From assembly GCF_000184745.1 (NCBI RefSeq), contig NC_014931.1:4650001-4714000 (forward strand): a stretch of 64,000 bases of DNA, given 5' to 3'. Shown one piece after another: positions 1 through 9,600 of this stretch. Every line of letters begins with the position of its first letter. The first letter of the stretch is position 1. The stretch is from Variovorax paradoxus EPS. Its GTDB lineage: Bacteria > Pseudomonadota > Gammaproteobacteria > Burkholderiales > Burkholderiaceae_C. Position numbers and translations under genes: made by a program. The notes beneath the pieces are model-generated. The model saw nothing but the letters and a program-made list of their open reading frames with translations. It was not told where the DNA came from and searched no databases.

Positions 1-357
1 GCGGCAGGCATCCTCGAACTGGCTCGCGGCCCAACCCAGGTAGTCGTTGAACTCGTGGCGGCTCGGGAAAAAACTCTTGAGGTTGATGAAGTCCGTGAGC
101 CGTCCTTGCTCGTGCAGGTAGTTCACGAAGGTGAAGCGGCTGGTGGGATTGCGCAGCGTCGCGAGGTCTTTCAGGAACGATATCTGCATGTGCGCCTGGT
201 CCAGCAGCATGTGCGGATGCCAGGCGAAGCTGGGTTGCCGCTCGATGAACAGGGAGTCCAACGGCTTGCCGCCATGGCGCTTCTCGTCAAGCGCGATGGC
301 CAGCGCGACGTTCGACGGGCCGAACCCGATCCCGATCAGGTCATGGATGTGCTGCAT
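1..357 (-). CDS. L-ornithine N5-monooxygenase, N-terminal 119 residues (partial)
   Basis: This is the start of a flavin-dependent ornithine N5-hydroxylase of the PvdA family, which makes N5-hydroxyornithine from ornithine, O2 and NADPH as the first step to a hydroxamate siderophore. The visible 119 residues begin MQHIHDLIGIGFGPSN, the FAD-binding GxGxxN region at residues 9-15. They then carry the family's FAWHPHMLLDQAHMQISFLKD stretch at about residues 48-69 and NPTSRFTFVNYL at about 69-81. The reading frame stays open through base 1, so roughly three quarters of the protein lies outside the window. The ATG at 357 is the only good start. It sits 50 bases behind the exporter gene on the same strand, so the two are probably co-transcribed. 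Family assignment is firm; chain-length specificity (Orn rather than Lys) rests on the adjacent formyltransferase and the overall resemblance. Confidence 0.93.
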   Translation of the reverse strand, partial: MQHIHDLIGIGFGPSNVALAIALDEKRHGGKPLDSLFIERQPSFAWHPHMLLDQAHMQISFLKDLATLRNPTSRFTFVNYLHEQGRLTDFINLKSFFPSRHEFNDYLGWAASQFEDACR

Positions 358-407
358 GGATGGTCAACTCCTGTGTGTGTTGGATGCGATCGAAAAGGCG
401 CGGGCCT

Positions 408-2087
408 TCACGCGGCGAGGCTTGTCGGGGCGCGGGCCCGGTCTTCTGCAATGCGTCCGGCCTTCATGGTGATCACGCGATCGGCCAGGTGGAAGTAGCG
501 GTCGTCGTGCGAGATGACCACCAGCAGGTGGCCCTTGGCACGCAGCTCGGGCAACAGCTCGGTATAGAAGAGATGGCGGAAGGTCGGGTCCTGGTCGGCC
601 GCCCATTCGTCGAACACCAGCACCGGCCGGCCTTCGAGGTAGGCATGCACCAGTGCCAGCCGCTTGCGCTGGCCGGTCGACAGATCCACGGTGCTGAAGG
701 AGCCGTCCTTGATGCTCACCTTGTGGGCGATTTCCAGGCGCTGCAGGTAGGGCAGCGCGGCCTGCGGCAATGCATGCATGCCCTCTTCGCCCTTCTCGTT
801 CGCGACCAGGTCCTCAAACAGATAGAAATCGGCGAACACAGTCGTGAACAGTTGCCGGTAGTCGTCGCGGGCCTCGGGCGTGACCACAACACCGTCGATC
901 AGCACATCGCCCTGCTGCGGCGCGTAGAGGCCCAGCAGCAGCTTGATCAACGTGGTCTTGCCGGAGCCGTTGTCGCCCACCACGAACACCATTTCGCCGC
1001 GGCGAAGCTCCAGGTCGATCGGCCCGAGCACGAAGGGCTCGCCGCCATCGGGTGCATCGAAGGCATAGCGCACGCCGCGCATGCCGATGTCGCGGGTGAC
1101 CGTGGCGCCGCTGCCCGGTCGCTCCAGGTGCAGATGGGGCTCGGGCGTGGCGAAGCGCGCCGACAGGTCGGCGATGCGCTGGAACGCGACCTTGGCGCGT
1201 CCCACGTTGGGCAGCGTGCCGGCGATCTGGTCGATCGGCCCCTTCAGGAACAGCATCACCAGCACGAAACCGCTGAGCACCACGGGCTCGGTGCTGCGAA
1301 ACGCGGCCCAGCCCAGGATCAGCGCGATCAGCAGGAAGAACAGGGCAGAGCCGAAGGCGGTGGCGATCACATAGGTGTTGATGGCACGACCGTTGACGCT
1401 GCGGATCTTGTCGACGATGTGCTCGATCTGCTCGCCGAACATGCGCGTGCGGCGCTCGCGGTGCATGCGCAGTTCCTTCGCACCCTCGCTGATCGAGCGG
1501 TAGGCCTTGTGCAGCTGGTCTTCGTGTTCGCGCGCCTTCCAGAAGCCGACCTCGGCGCGGGTCTGCGCCAGGATCTGGATGGTGGCGCCGAGCACCAGCG
1601 CCAGCATCAGAAGGCCGAACAGCGGCAGCGACAGCCAGGCGAGATAGACCAGGCACCCCAGCGCAACGGCCACCGCGATCAGCGTGGAAGAAAGCACGAA
1701 GGCCGCATCGCTGATCATGTCCACGTCCTGCGACAGCACGGGCATCAGGCGGTGAGTGCGGTAGCGCTCCAGCGCGTCGATGGGCGCCGAAAGAATCTTC
1801 TGCGCCAGGCTCTTGCGCACCTGGGCCACCAGGCGCTGGCCGACGAAATTGGTCGAGACGTCCGAGGCCATGCGACCGAACAGCGCCAGCAGGCACAGGC
1901 TGATGAAGGTCAGCAACAGCCCCCCGGCCATGCCGCCTTCCTGATTCAGCACTTCGTTGATGGTGCGCAGCAGGGCGACCGTGGCAATGCCCGAGCAGAT
2001 GCCGGTGACCGCGGACAGCACGATCCATGGCACGAAGGGTTTCAGCAGGTGCGAGGCTTCTGCGGCGGTGCCGCTTTTGGATGTCAT
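408..2087 (-). CDS. Cyclic-peptide/siderophore-type ABC exporter (PvdE/SyrD family)
   Basis: A 559-residue half-transporter with an N-terminal membrane domain (about residues 15-310, several long hydrophobic segments) fused to a C-terminal ATPase. The ATPase has Walker A GDNGSGKTT, signature LSTGQRKR and Walker B VLVFDEWAADQDP. The DEWAADQDP form is characteristic of the PvdE/SyrD family, which moves siderophore precursors or lipopeptides across the inner membrane; length matches (about 550). The ATG at 2087 is preceded by a GGAAAGAG ribosome site; the reading frame is open further upstream to 2501, but that part is arginine-rich and crosses the divergent fhuF-like gene. It heads a two-gene minus-strand unit with the ornithine hydroxylase. 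By analogy it would move the siderophore or its acylated precursor to the periplasm; the cargo is inferred from context. Confidence 0.93.
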   Translation of the reverse strand: MTSKSGTAAEASHLLKPFVPWIVLSAVTGICSGIATVALLRTINEVLNQEGGMAGGLLLTFISLCLLALFGRMASDVSTNFVGQRLVAQVRKSLAQKILSAPIDALERYRTHRLMPVLSQDVDMISDAAFVLSSTLIAVAVALGCLVYLAWLSLPLFGLLMLALVLGATIQILAQTRAEVGFWKAREHEDQLHKAYRSISEGAKELRMHRERRTRMFGEQIEHIVDKIRSVNGRAINTYVIATAFGSALFFLLIALILGWAAFRSTEPVVLSGFVLVMLFLKGPIDQIAGTLPNVGRAKVAFQRIADLSARFATPEPHLHLERPGSGATVTRDIGMRGVRYAFDAPDGGEPFVLGPIDLELRRGEMVFVVGDNGSGKTTLIKLLLGLYAPQQGDVLIDGVVVTPEARDDYRQLFTTVFADFYLFEDLVANEKGEEGMHALPQAALPYLQRLEIAHKVSIKDGSFSTVDLSTGQRKRLALVHAYLEGRPVLVFDEWAADQDPTFRHLFYTELLPELRAKGHLLVVISHDDRYFHLADRVITMKAGRIAEDRARAPTSLAA

Positions 2088-2290
2088 GCAAGGACTCTTT
2101 CCGCCCTGAAGGCGACTACGACTGCGCTCCGGCCGCGCGAAATGCTCGCCGCCGAGCCGGAACTGCCTGGAGGAACCCTGTCCGGCGCGGACACGGATTC
2201 CGGACGGCACGACGCCGTCCATTGGGTAGACGGTTGGGCCTCGCCGATGTTCATCGGCGACCGCGGCCAGGGCCGACGCACGGAAGCAGG
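2088..2290. promoter_or_regulatory. Divergent intergenic region with two perfect short dyads
   Basis: These 203 bases separate the exporter (minus) from the FhuF-like gene (plus) and must hold both promoters. Two perfect inverted repeats are visible: GGACGGC/GCCGTCC at 2202-2220 (5-base spacer) and TCGCCGATG/CATCGGCGA at 2241-2260 (2-base spacer), the second ending 30 bases before the FhuF-like start codon. No Fur-box-like AT-rich sequence is present. This fits sigma-factor-driven rather than direct Fur control, but no -35/-10 pair can be named with confidence. The dyads could be operators or transcript hairpins. Confidence 0.4.
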
Positions 2291-3163
2291 ATGAACATGC
2301 GACGCGCCAGAACGTCTTGTCTAGATGCATCGCGCGCATTGCTTCAACACATTTCCGCAGGCCGGCTCTTGATCCCGCTGCTGAAGCCCATCTTCCAGGG
2401 TGCGCTGGCACCGTTCGGCGAAAAATTGCAGTGCGCGGCAACCGCTCCCTCAGACGCCGTGCGCATCGAGGACCTGCTGCAGCACGACACGCTCCTTGCA
2501 CTGATGCATCGGCAGGCCGGGTTCAGGCGCAGCACGGGCAGCGACCTGCGGGCCGTGGCATCCGCATGGACCCTGGAATACCTCGGGGCCTTGCTGCCGC
2601 CGGTCGTGGCGGCCGCCAGCGTGCTGCAGCATGTCTTTCCGATGTCGGCTTCGCAGGTCTGGGTCCGACTGGATGGCGATGGCGACCCCGTGACCTTTCA
2701 CATCCGGGACATGGGCGAGTCCCGCGCCGGCACCGGTACCGCGCAACGGTACGGGCCCTTGCTGTGGCTGCATCTGCAGCCGCTCTTCACGGCGCTCGGC
2801 GAACTGACGCGCGTGGCCCCGAAGATCCTGTGGGGCAATGCGGCGCGCAACTTCGAGTCCGTCCTGGACCAGGCACTGGCGCTCACCGGCGCGGCGGCGC
2901 CCATTCTTCGGGACAGGGAGCACCTGCTGCAAAGTCCCGACTGGCCGCAGGATCGCGAGGGCCGACCATGCACCAATCCTCTGCATGGCCGACAGCGCGT
3001 GGTCCATCGGCTGCAGGAAGGTCGGCACGCCCCCCTGAAGCTGCATCGGCAATGCTGCCTCAACCACCTGCTGCCCGGCGAGCGGCACTGCGGCGCCTGT
3101 CCGCTGGCTCCCCAGTATCGTCAGGGCGAAGACCAAGGCGAGATCGACGCCCCGGTGGTCTGA
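2291..3163 (+). CDS. FhuF-type ferric-siderophore iron reductase
   Basis: A 290-residue cytoplasmic protein whose C-terminus carries Cys255-Cys256, Cys267 and Cys270, the C-C-x10-C-x2-C pattern that binds the [2Fe-2S] cluster in FhuF. Members reduce Fe(III) in hydroxamate siderophores after import, releasing Fe(II). The middle part (for example YGPLLWLHLQPLF and KILWGNAARNFES) is also typical of the family. The ATG at 2291 has AGCAGG just upstream; the open frame reaches back to 2027, but that extension is arginine-rich and overlaps the exporter. It is followed after 121 bases by the formyltransferase on the same strand. Its presence supports a hydroxamate product and a reductive iron-release route. 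Confidence 0.92.
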   Translation: MNMRRARTSCLDASRALLQHISAGRLLIPLLKPIFQGALAPFGEKLQCAATAPSDAVRIEDLLQHDTLLALMHRQAGFRRSTGSDLRAVASAWTLEYLGALLPPVVAAASVLQHVFPMSASQVWVRLDGDGDPVTFHIRDMGESRAGTGTAQRYGPLLWLHLQPLFTALGELTRVAPKILWGNAARNFESVLDQALALTGAAAPILRDREHLLQSPDWPQDREGRPCTNPLHGRQRVVHRLQEGRHAPLKLHRQCCLNHLLPGERHCGACPLAPQYRQGEDQGEIDAPVV

Positions 3164-3284
3164 ACACGGTCGCGATGAACAGATCGCGGGCTGTTGCGTC
3201 TTTCCTGAAGGAGCCGGCACAGGCCCCGTGCTTCCTCACGCCCGTTCGCCGAACCGGCATTCATCCACTCACATCGCAACTCCC

Positions 3285-4127
3285 ATGTCCAAGGCAAAGC
3301 TCGTATACATCCTGTCCTTGAGAAACGCCGCCGCCGACAAGGCCGGCCAGTACATCGACTTCAAGGGCGAGCAGCGCTACATGAAGTCGCCGCTCGAATA
3401 CCTGGCCGAGGCGCTCGACACCACACCGCTGGGCGATGCTTATTCGCTCGAGGGCATCGTGTACGACGACGACGAGCAGTCGCCGCGCGACCAGGCAGTG
3501 CTGGCGGACTACGGCTTCGCATGGCACCCCGACCGGAAATGGATCTTTCCGAAAGACCTGCAGGCCCAGGGCAAGCTGCTGCGCAACATGCTGCATGCCG
3601 TTCCCTCGGCCTACCGGCGTCTGCCGCTGGATTCGGACGATCGGGTCCCGGCGAAGAGCGCCTACGAGCGCACCCTGCTCGACAAGCTGCTGACCCTGCA
3701 GGCCGACGTGGTCGTGCTCGACGGCCTCCTGATCATCCTGGACGAGCTGGTGCGGCCCGGCGCGCACTTCCATCGGAAGATGGTCAACATCCACCCCGGC
3801 ATCACGCGCATCGAGTCGCCGTACGAGCGCCGCGGCGCCTGCGCGACGCTGGATGCGCTGCACGGCGTGCAGGGCCGGAAGGTGGTGAACTGGACCACGA
3901 TGGAAAAGGTGCCGGCACCCACCATCACGAAGACCGGCGCCTCGCTGCACTACGTGGACAACGGCATCGATTCAGGTGAAGTCATCTTCGACGTGCTCGG
4001 CACTGACATCGAGCCCGGCGACTCGATCCTCGAGCTGCGTTGGAACAACTTCAATCTCAGCCTCTTCCCCGCACTCCACCAGGGCTTGGACTTGTTGTCA
4101 CCTCACGTCCGACGCGCGGCGCAATAA
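3285..4127 (+). CDS. N5-hydroxyornithine formyltransferase (PvdF-like)
   Basis: A 280-residue formyltransferase-fold protein. The catalytic triad of the family is visible: Asn168 and His170 in the NIHPG motif and Asp229 in NGIDSGEVIF. Related enzymes use 10-formyl-tetrahydrofolate to formylate N5-hydroxyornithine, giving the N5-formyl-N5-hydroxyornithine loaded by siderophore NRPSs. The N-terminal MSKAKLVYILSLRN start at 3285 was chosen over an ATG-less extension to 3228 because homologue-like sequence begins here; no strong ribosome site is visible. It lies between the FhuF-like and TonB receptor genes. Together with the ornithine hydroxylase it defines the expected chelating unit as formyl-hydroxamate rather than acetyl- or cyclic hydroxyornithine. 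Confidence 0.92.
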   Translation: MSKAKLVYILSLRNAAADKAGQYIDFKGEQRYMKSPLEYLAEALDTTPLGDAYSLEGIVYDDDEQSPRDQAVLADYGFAWHPDRKWIFPKDLQAQGKLLRNMLHAVPSAYRRLPLDSDDRVPAKSAYERTLLDKLLTLQADVVVLDGLLIILDELVRPGAHFHRKMVNIHPGITRIESPYERRGACATLDALHGVQGRKVVNWTTMEKVPAPTITKTGASLHYVDNGIDSGEVIFDVLGTDIEPGDSILELRWNNFNLSLFPALHQGLDLLSPHVRRAAQ

Positions 4128-4264
4128 GCGCGCATGCATAGCCAAGACCATCCACATCCGCAAACGGAAAGAGCAGCGCACTCAACGATACGGTGCTTGG
4201 TCGAGGGGCAACGCCCAAAAACGTTGTGCCATCACAACCATGCTGTGCGATTTTGATAAACGAA

Positions 4265-4279
4265 TAAGAACCATTCTCA
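4265..4279. promoter_or_regulatory. Fur box upstream of the TonB-dependent receptor
   Basis: The sequence TAAGAACcATTCTCA is an imperfect 7-1-7 dyad in an otherwise AT-poor region, 40 bases before the receptor start codon. It fits the classical Fur consensus (TGATAATnATTATCA) at about 11 of 15 positions on the opposite strand. It shares the core AATAAGAAyCATT with the site in front of the ECF sigma gene. It is expected to repress the receptor in iron-replete cells. Confidence 0.72.
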
Positions 4280-4318
4280 TTAGAATCCGCCCGGTTCAAT
4301 ACTTACTAAGTCCTCCTT

Positions 4319-6514
4319 ATGCGCACTCTTGCCCTGCCCCGCCAACGCTTGTTGAGTGCTTCGCTCGCGGCGGCTTTCGGAACTGCCTCGGCCTTTTGGG
4401 GGCCCTACGCTGCGGCCCAGACCTCAGCCACGCCACCCGCGTCCAGCGCGATGCTGCCCGCCGTGACCGTGAGCGCCGACTCGGAGGACTCCGGCACGGG
4501 TCATGTGAACGGCTACGTGGCCAAGCGCAGCACCACGGGCTCCAAGACCGACACGCCGATCATCGAGACGCCGCAATCGATCTCCGTCATCACGGCCGAC
4601 CAGATCAGCACCATGGGCGCATCGCGCCTGACCGATGCCCTGGCCTACACCGCGGGCGTGAAGAACTTCGACGGCTACGACAGCCGCTACGACTGGCTCA
4701 CGCTGCGCGGCTTCGACGCCTACTCGCCCGGGTTCTACCTGGACGGCATGCAGATGCGCAACAACGCCGGCTACTCGGTGTGGCGCCTCGAAGGCTACGG
4801 CGCCGAGCGCATCGAAGTCCTGCGCGGCCCCTCGTCGGTGCTGTATGGACAGGGCGGTCCCGGCGGCATGATCAACGTCGTCAGCAAGCGCCCGACCGCA
4901 GAGCCCCTGCGCGAGATCCAGGTTCAGGTGGGCAACCATTCGCAGCGCCAGGTCGCATTCGATTTCTCTGGACCTATCGATGCCGAGGGCAAGCTGTTGT
5001 ATCGCCTCACCGGCCTGGGCCTGGACAGCAACACCCAGGTCAACTACGTCGGCGACAAGCGGCAGTTCCTCGCACCCTCGCTGACCTGGCGCCCTTCGGG
5101 CGATACCTCGCTCACGGTGCTCGCCCACTACGCGAAAGTCAACGCCGGCAACTCGTACGGCTTCCTCCCCCCGCAGGCCTCGCTGCTCTCGTCGCCCAAC
5201 GGCCGCATTCCGACGTCGACCTTCGTCGGCGAGCCCGGCTTCGACCGCTTCAAGCAGAACCAGTGGGACATCGGCTACCTCTTCGAGCACCGCTTCAACG
5301 ACACCTGGACCGTGCGGCAGAACGCCCGCTACGGCCAGATCAAGACCGACTATCGCCAGATCTACGCCAACGGCTTCGTCACCAACAATCCCGACGATCC
5401 CGCAGACCCCTCCAACTTCCGGACCATCAACCGGTCCGTCTTCGCCAGCAGCCCGGAGCAGGGCAAGGTCTTCAACCTCGACAACCAGGTGCAGGCCAAG
5501 GTTCGCGCGGGCGATTGGCAGCACACGGTACTGCTCGGCGTGGACTACCAGCGCAGCGTCTTCGACCAGGTGATGTACTACGGCGAAGCGCCGACGCTCG
5601 ACGTCTTCGCGCCCGTGTACGGCCAGTCCTTCACCATGCCCGACCCGAATGTCAGCGCACGGGTGAAGCTGGTCCAGACCGGCATCTACCTGCAGGACCA
5701 GATCAAGTGGAACGACCGCTGGGTCGCCACCTTCGGCGGACGCTACGACCGGGCCACCGTCGCCACCGACAACCACCTGGACGAAAGCACGTCGCGCCAG
5801 TCCGACCACAAGTTCAGCGGGCGCGCGGGACTGGTCTACCTGGCGCCCAACGGCCTGGCGCCCTACGTCAGCTACTCGGAGTCGTTCTCGCCTTCGACCA
5901 CGCTCAATCCGGAAACCAAGCAACCGTTCAAGCCCGAAACCGGCAAGCAGTACGAAGCGGGCCTGCGCTACCAGCCGCCGGGCACCAAGGACAGCTACAG
6001 CGCGGCCATCTTCGACCTGCGCCGCAAGAACATCGTGACCTTCGATACGGACGCCACGGCCCGGCAGACCGGCGAGGTCCGGGTGCGCGGACTGGAACTC
6101 GAGGCGACGTTCCAGCCGATCTCCAGGCTCAACGTGATCCTTGCCTATTCCTGGACGCCGTCCGCCAAGATCACGGCCGACAGCAACCCGAAAAAGCTCG
6201 GCAAGCAGCTCATCGCCACGCCGAGGAACCAGCTTTCGGCATGGACCGACTACCGCTTCAGCAATGGCGTGAAGGTCGGCTTGGGTGCCCGCTTCGTCGG
6301 GGCTACGCATGGAGGCAACAGCTCTTCGCCGGCCAAGATTCCGTCGGTCACCTTGTTCGACGCCATGCTGGGCTATGACTTCGAGCGCTGGAGCCTCGCG
6401 CTCAACGCGCGCAACCTCACGGACAGGATTTACGTCGGCCGCAGCTGCGACACCTACAGCTGCGGTTATGGCGAGCGCCGCAAGCTGATCGCCACCGCGA
6501 CCTACCGCTGGTAA
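4319..6514 (+). CDS. TonB-dependent ferric-siderophore outer-membrane receptor
   Basis: A 731-residue outer-membrane receptor. An N-terminal signal peptide (about residues 1-33, ending around AAA-QTS) is followed by a probable TonB box AVTVSA and the plug domain (about 70-215; TPQSISVITADQI, VEVLRG-like IEVLRGPSSVLYGQGGPGG). A beta-barrel follows to the C-terminal aromatic YRW. It belongs to the FpvA/FhuE-type siderophore receptors but lacks the N-terminal signalling (STN) domain that transducing receptors have, since the plug starts about 35 residues after the signal peptide. It should therefore only import the ferric siderophore and not activate the sigma factor. A Fur box lies 40 bases upstream. 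No clear Shine-Dalgarno is visible before the ATG at 4319. It is convergent with the NRPS operon, with a strong hairpin between. Confidence 0.95.
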   Translation: MRTLALPRQRLLSASLAAAFGTASAFWGPYAAAQTSATPPASSAMLPAVTVSADSEDSGTGHVNGYVAKRSTTGSKTDTPIIETPQSISVITADQISTMGASRLTDALAYTAGVKNFDGYDSRYDWLTLRGFDAYSPGFYLDGMQMRNNAGYSVWRLEGYGAERIEVLRGPSSVLYGQGGPGGMINVVSKRPTAEPLREIQVQVGNHSQRQVAFDFSGPIDAEGKLLYRLTGLGLDSNTQVNYVGDKRQFLAPSLTWRPSGDTSLTVLAHYAKVNAGNSYGFLPPQASLLSSPNGRIPTSTFVGEPGFDRFKQNQWDIGYLFEHRFNDTWTVRQNARYGQIKTDYRQIYANGFVTNNPDDPADPSNFRTINRSVFASSPEQGKVFNLDNQVQAKVRAGDWQHTVLLGVDYQRSVFDQVMYYGEAPTLDVFAPVYGQSFTMPDPNVSARVKLVQTGIYLQDQIKWNDRWVATFGGRYDRATVATDNHLDESTSRQSDHKFSGRAGLVYLAPNGLAPYVSYSESFSPSTTLNPETKQPFKPETGKQYEAGLRYQPPGTKDSYSAAIFDLRRKNIVTFDTDATARQTGEVRVRGLELEATFQPISRLNVILAYSWTPSAKITADSNPKKLGKQLIATPRNQLSAWTDYRFSNGVKVGLGARFVGATHGGNSSSPAKIPSVTLFDAMLGYDFERWSLALNARNLTDRIYVGRSCDTYSCGYGERRKLIATATYRW

Positions 6515-6522
6515 ATGCCGGC

Positions 6523-6562
6523 CGCAGGCCGTCGCAGGCGACATCGCCTGCGACGGCCTGCG
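6523..6562. terminator. Bidirectional hairpin between convergent receptor and NRPS genes
   Basis: A perfect 19-base inverted repeat, CGCAGGCCGTCGCAGGCGA with its exact complement, is separated by two bases. It begins nine bases after the receptor stop codon and ends 72 bases from the NRPS stop. The stem is very GC-rich. No long U-run follows on either strand (ATCAAAAT on the plus side, GGCATTTACC on the minus side). Position and symmetry suit a shared terminator for the two convergent operons. Confidence 0.75.
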
Positions 6563-6634
6563 ATCAAAATTGCGGATGCAATGGCGATCGCAGGCGAAAG
6601 CGCAACAGGCATGCGCTTCGCCACTCTCTCCTCT

Positions 6635-9600
6635 CTAGACCCGACCGCGATCCCGTGACGGATCGAGCAGCACCGACAGATCGGCCAACAGCACCTCGCT
6701 GGCGACGATCTCGAGGTGGTTGGCATCGACGCGCTTGTGCGAGACCCGGTCCGGGCCGAGCTGCAGCGCCAGCCCCTGAACCAGGGATTCCGGACGGTCC
6801 TTCACCCACCAGCAATTCGCCTGTGCATTCAGCGGCGCGACCTGCCCGTTGGAGCGCAGCGTCGTTTCGCTGAGGCTTCGGCTGACCACGAACAGCCGCA
6901 CGAGTTCCGCAGCGCTGACGTTGCTGTATCTGCTGTCGTCGGGCAGGAGACCTTCCTTCATCCGTAGATCGACCCAGGCCTGCAAGGCAGCCTCGGTTTG
7001 CAGCGGATCATCGACGTATTCCGGTATGCGGATCGAGGGGTCGAGGTGGACGTTGATCGACGCCAGGAACTCGACGAAATCGGTGCGCCAGTCGTCCAGC
7101 GTGTACGGGGCGTCGTCCAGGGCCACATAGGAGTCGACCAGACCCAGGAAATGAACCGCCTGCCCCTGCGCTTCCAGCTTCGCCGTCATTCGCGCGGCCA
7201 GTGTGCCGCCGAGAGACCAGCCCAGCAGGTGGTAGGGACCGGAAGGCTGGACGGCACGGATCATCGCCACATAGTCGCCCGCCATCTGGTCCAGAGACTC
7301 GTCCCTGTGCGCAGGATTGGCAAGGGTCCTGCAGGCCAGGCCATAGACCGCCCGTGAACCGTTGAATTTCTGCGCGATCGACAGATAACCGAGCACGGTG
7401 CCCAGGCCGGAATGGATGCAGAACAACGGAGGAACCGTGTCGACGGCCTTGTTCAGAAGGGTCAGCGCCGACGACTTCAGGTGGTCCTGACGCGAGGCAT
7501 CGACGATGCCGCCGATGGTCGGATGCGTCATCAACACCTGCAGGTTGAGCTCGAGTCCCGGCAGGTCGCGCACACCGGGATGGGTGATCACGCGCAGTGC
7601 GAGCAGCGAGTGCCCGCCGAGCTCGAAGAAGTTGTCGCCTCGCCCCACACGCGCCACGCCCAGCACCTCGGCCCAGATGGCCGCCAGCGCTTCTTCCACC
7701 GCCCCTTCGGGCGCCTCGTAGACCTGCTCGCTCGCAACCTGCGCATCCGGCAGCGCCTTGCGGTCGACCTTGCCGTTGGCATTCAGCGGCAACCCTTGGA
7801 GCACCACCAGTGCCGAGGGCACCATGTAGTCCGGCAAGGTCTGCGCCAGCCGCTCGCGCAGCCCCACGGTCTCGATGGCCAGGCCCGCATGCGCGGACAC
7901 ATACCCCACCAGCCGCGCACCACCGCCGCCTTCGCGTGCCACCACCACGGCTTCGCGCACCTCGGGCTGCGCCAGCAGCTGCGCCTCGATCTCCCCCAGT
8001 TCGATGCGGAAGCCCCGCACCTTCACCTGGTGGTCGATGCGACCCAGGTATTCCAGTTGGCCCTCCACGTTCCAGCGCACCAGGTCGCCCGTGCGATAGA
8101 GCCGCTGGCCCTGCGCTGTCGCAATGAAGCGCTCGGCAGTCAGCCCCGCCCGGTTCAGATAGCCCCGCGCAAGGTTGACGCCGCCCAGGTACAACTCTCC
8201 CGCCACGCCCGCGGGCACTTCGTTGAGCTGCGCATCCAGCACGCAGGCCTGCGTGTCACTGATGGGCCGACCAATCGGCACCTGGCTCTGCCCATCGTCG
8301 CGACAGTGCCAGTGCGTCACGTCGATGGCCGCCTCGGTGGGTCCATACAGGTTGTAGAGCGACGCCTGCGGCAGTCGCCTGAACACCTCGTTCTGTCCTT
8401 CGGCCGACAAGGCCTCGCCACTGCACACGATGCGTCGCAGGCAGGTGCACGCCTCAACGCCCTCCTGCGCCAGGAAGGCCTGCAGCATCGAAGGCACGAA
8501 GTGCAAGGTCGTGACCCGGTGCTGCGCGATCAGGGTGCGCAGGCGTGCGGGGTCGCGGTGATCGCCCGGAAGCGCAACGGCCAGCCGGGCGCCGAACATC
8601 AAGGGCCAGAGGAATTCCCACACCGACACGTCGAAACTGAAGGGGGTCTTCTGCAGCACGGTGTCGTCGTCGCCGAGCGCATAGGCCTGCTGCATCCACG
8701 CGAGGCGGTTGTACAGCGCGCGGTGGCGGTTGGCTGCGCCCTTGGGTTTTCCAGTGGAGCCGGAGGTGTAGATGACGTAGGCCAGGTTCTCGCCGCTCAA
8801 TGCAACCTGCGGGTCGGCGTCGGATGCGTGGCCGGTGTCCAGCGCATCGAGCGCCAGCACCTGCAGCGCTTCGGTGCCGGGCACGCTCAGGTGACTTTGC
8901 GTCAGCAACAAGGAGACGCCGCTGTCGGCCACCATGTAGGCCAGCCGCTCCACCGGGTACTCCGGGTCCAGCGGCACGTACGCACCGCCGGCCTTCAGGA
9001 TCGCCAGGATCCCCACCACCATCTCCAGGGAGCGCTCCACCGCGATCCCCACCTTGGCCTCGGGCTTCACGCCCAGCGCGATCAGGTGATGCGCCAGCCG
9101 ATTGGCTCTCGCATTGAGCTCGCCGTAGCCCAGCGTCTGCTCTCCGAAGCTCAGCGCCGGTGCATCCGGCGTGCGCCTGGCCTGCTGCTCGATCAGCCGG
9201 TGCACCGGCTGCACATCCTCGTAGCGGCGCGGGTTCACCCCCCAGGCCGCAAGCTCATCCGTCTCCCCAGCGGGCATCAGCGCCAGCTCGCACACCGGGC
9301 GCTGCGGCTGATCCTGCAGCGCCTGCACGATCCCGCTCAACGCCGCATGCATGAAGCCGCACACGCGCTGCGCATCCACCGCCTCATGGATCTGCGCCAC
9401 CAGCGCGAAGCCCTCTCCCTCGTCATCCACCGACAACGTCACCGGGTAGTTCGTGCGCTCCTCGCCGCCCAGCACCTCCATGCCCTCCCAGGCCGAGGTC
9501 TTGCGTTCTTGTTCTTCGCCATCGCCATCGCCATCGCCATCGCCGGCATCGGCCTTGGGCGTGTAGCGGTAGTTCAGCATCGCCGAGAACAGCGGCGTGC

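Noticed and set aside
408..6544. Long opposite-strand frames over the exporter and the TonB receptor
   Set aside because: Same GC-driven antisense effect; no recognisable protein features, and the sense frames are clear family members.
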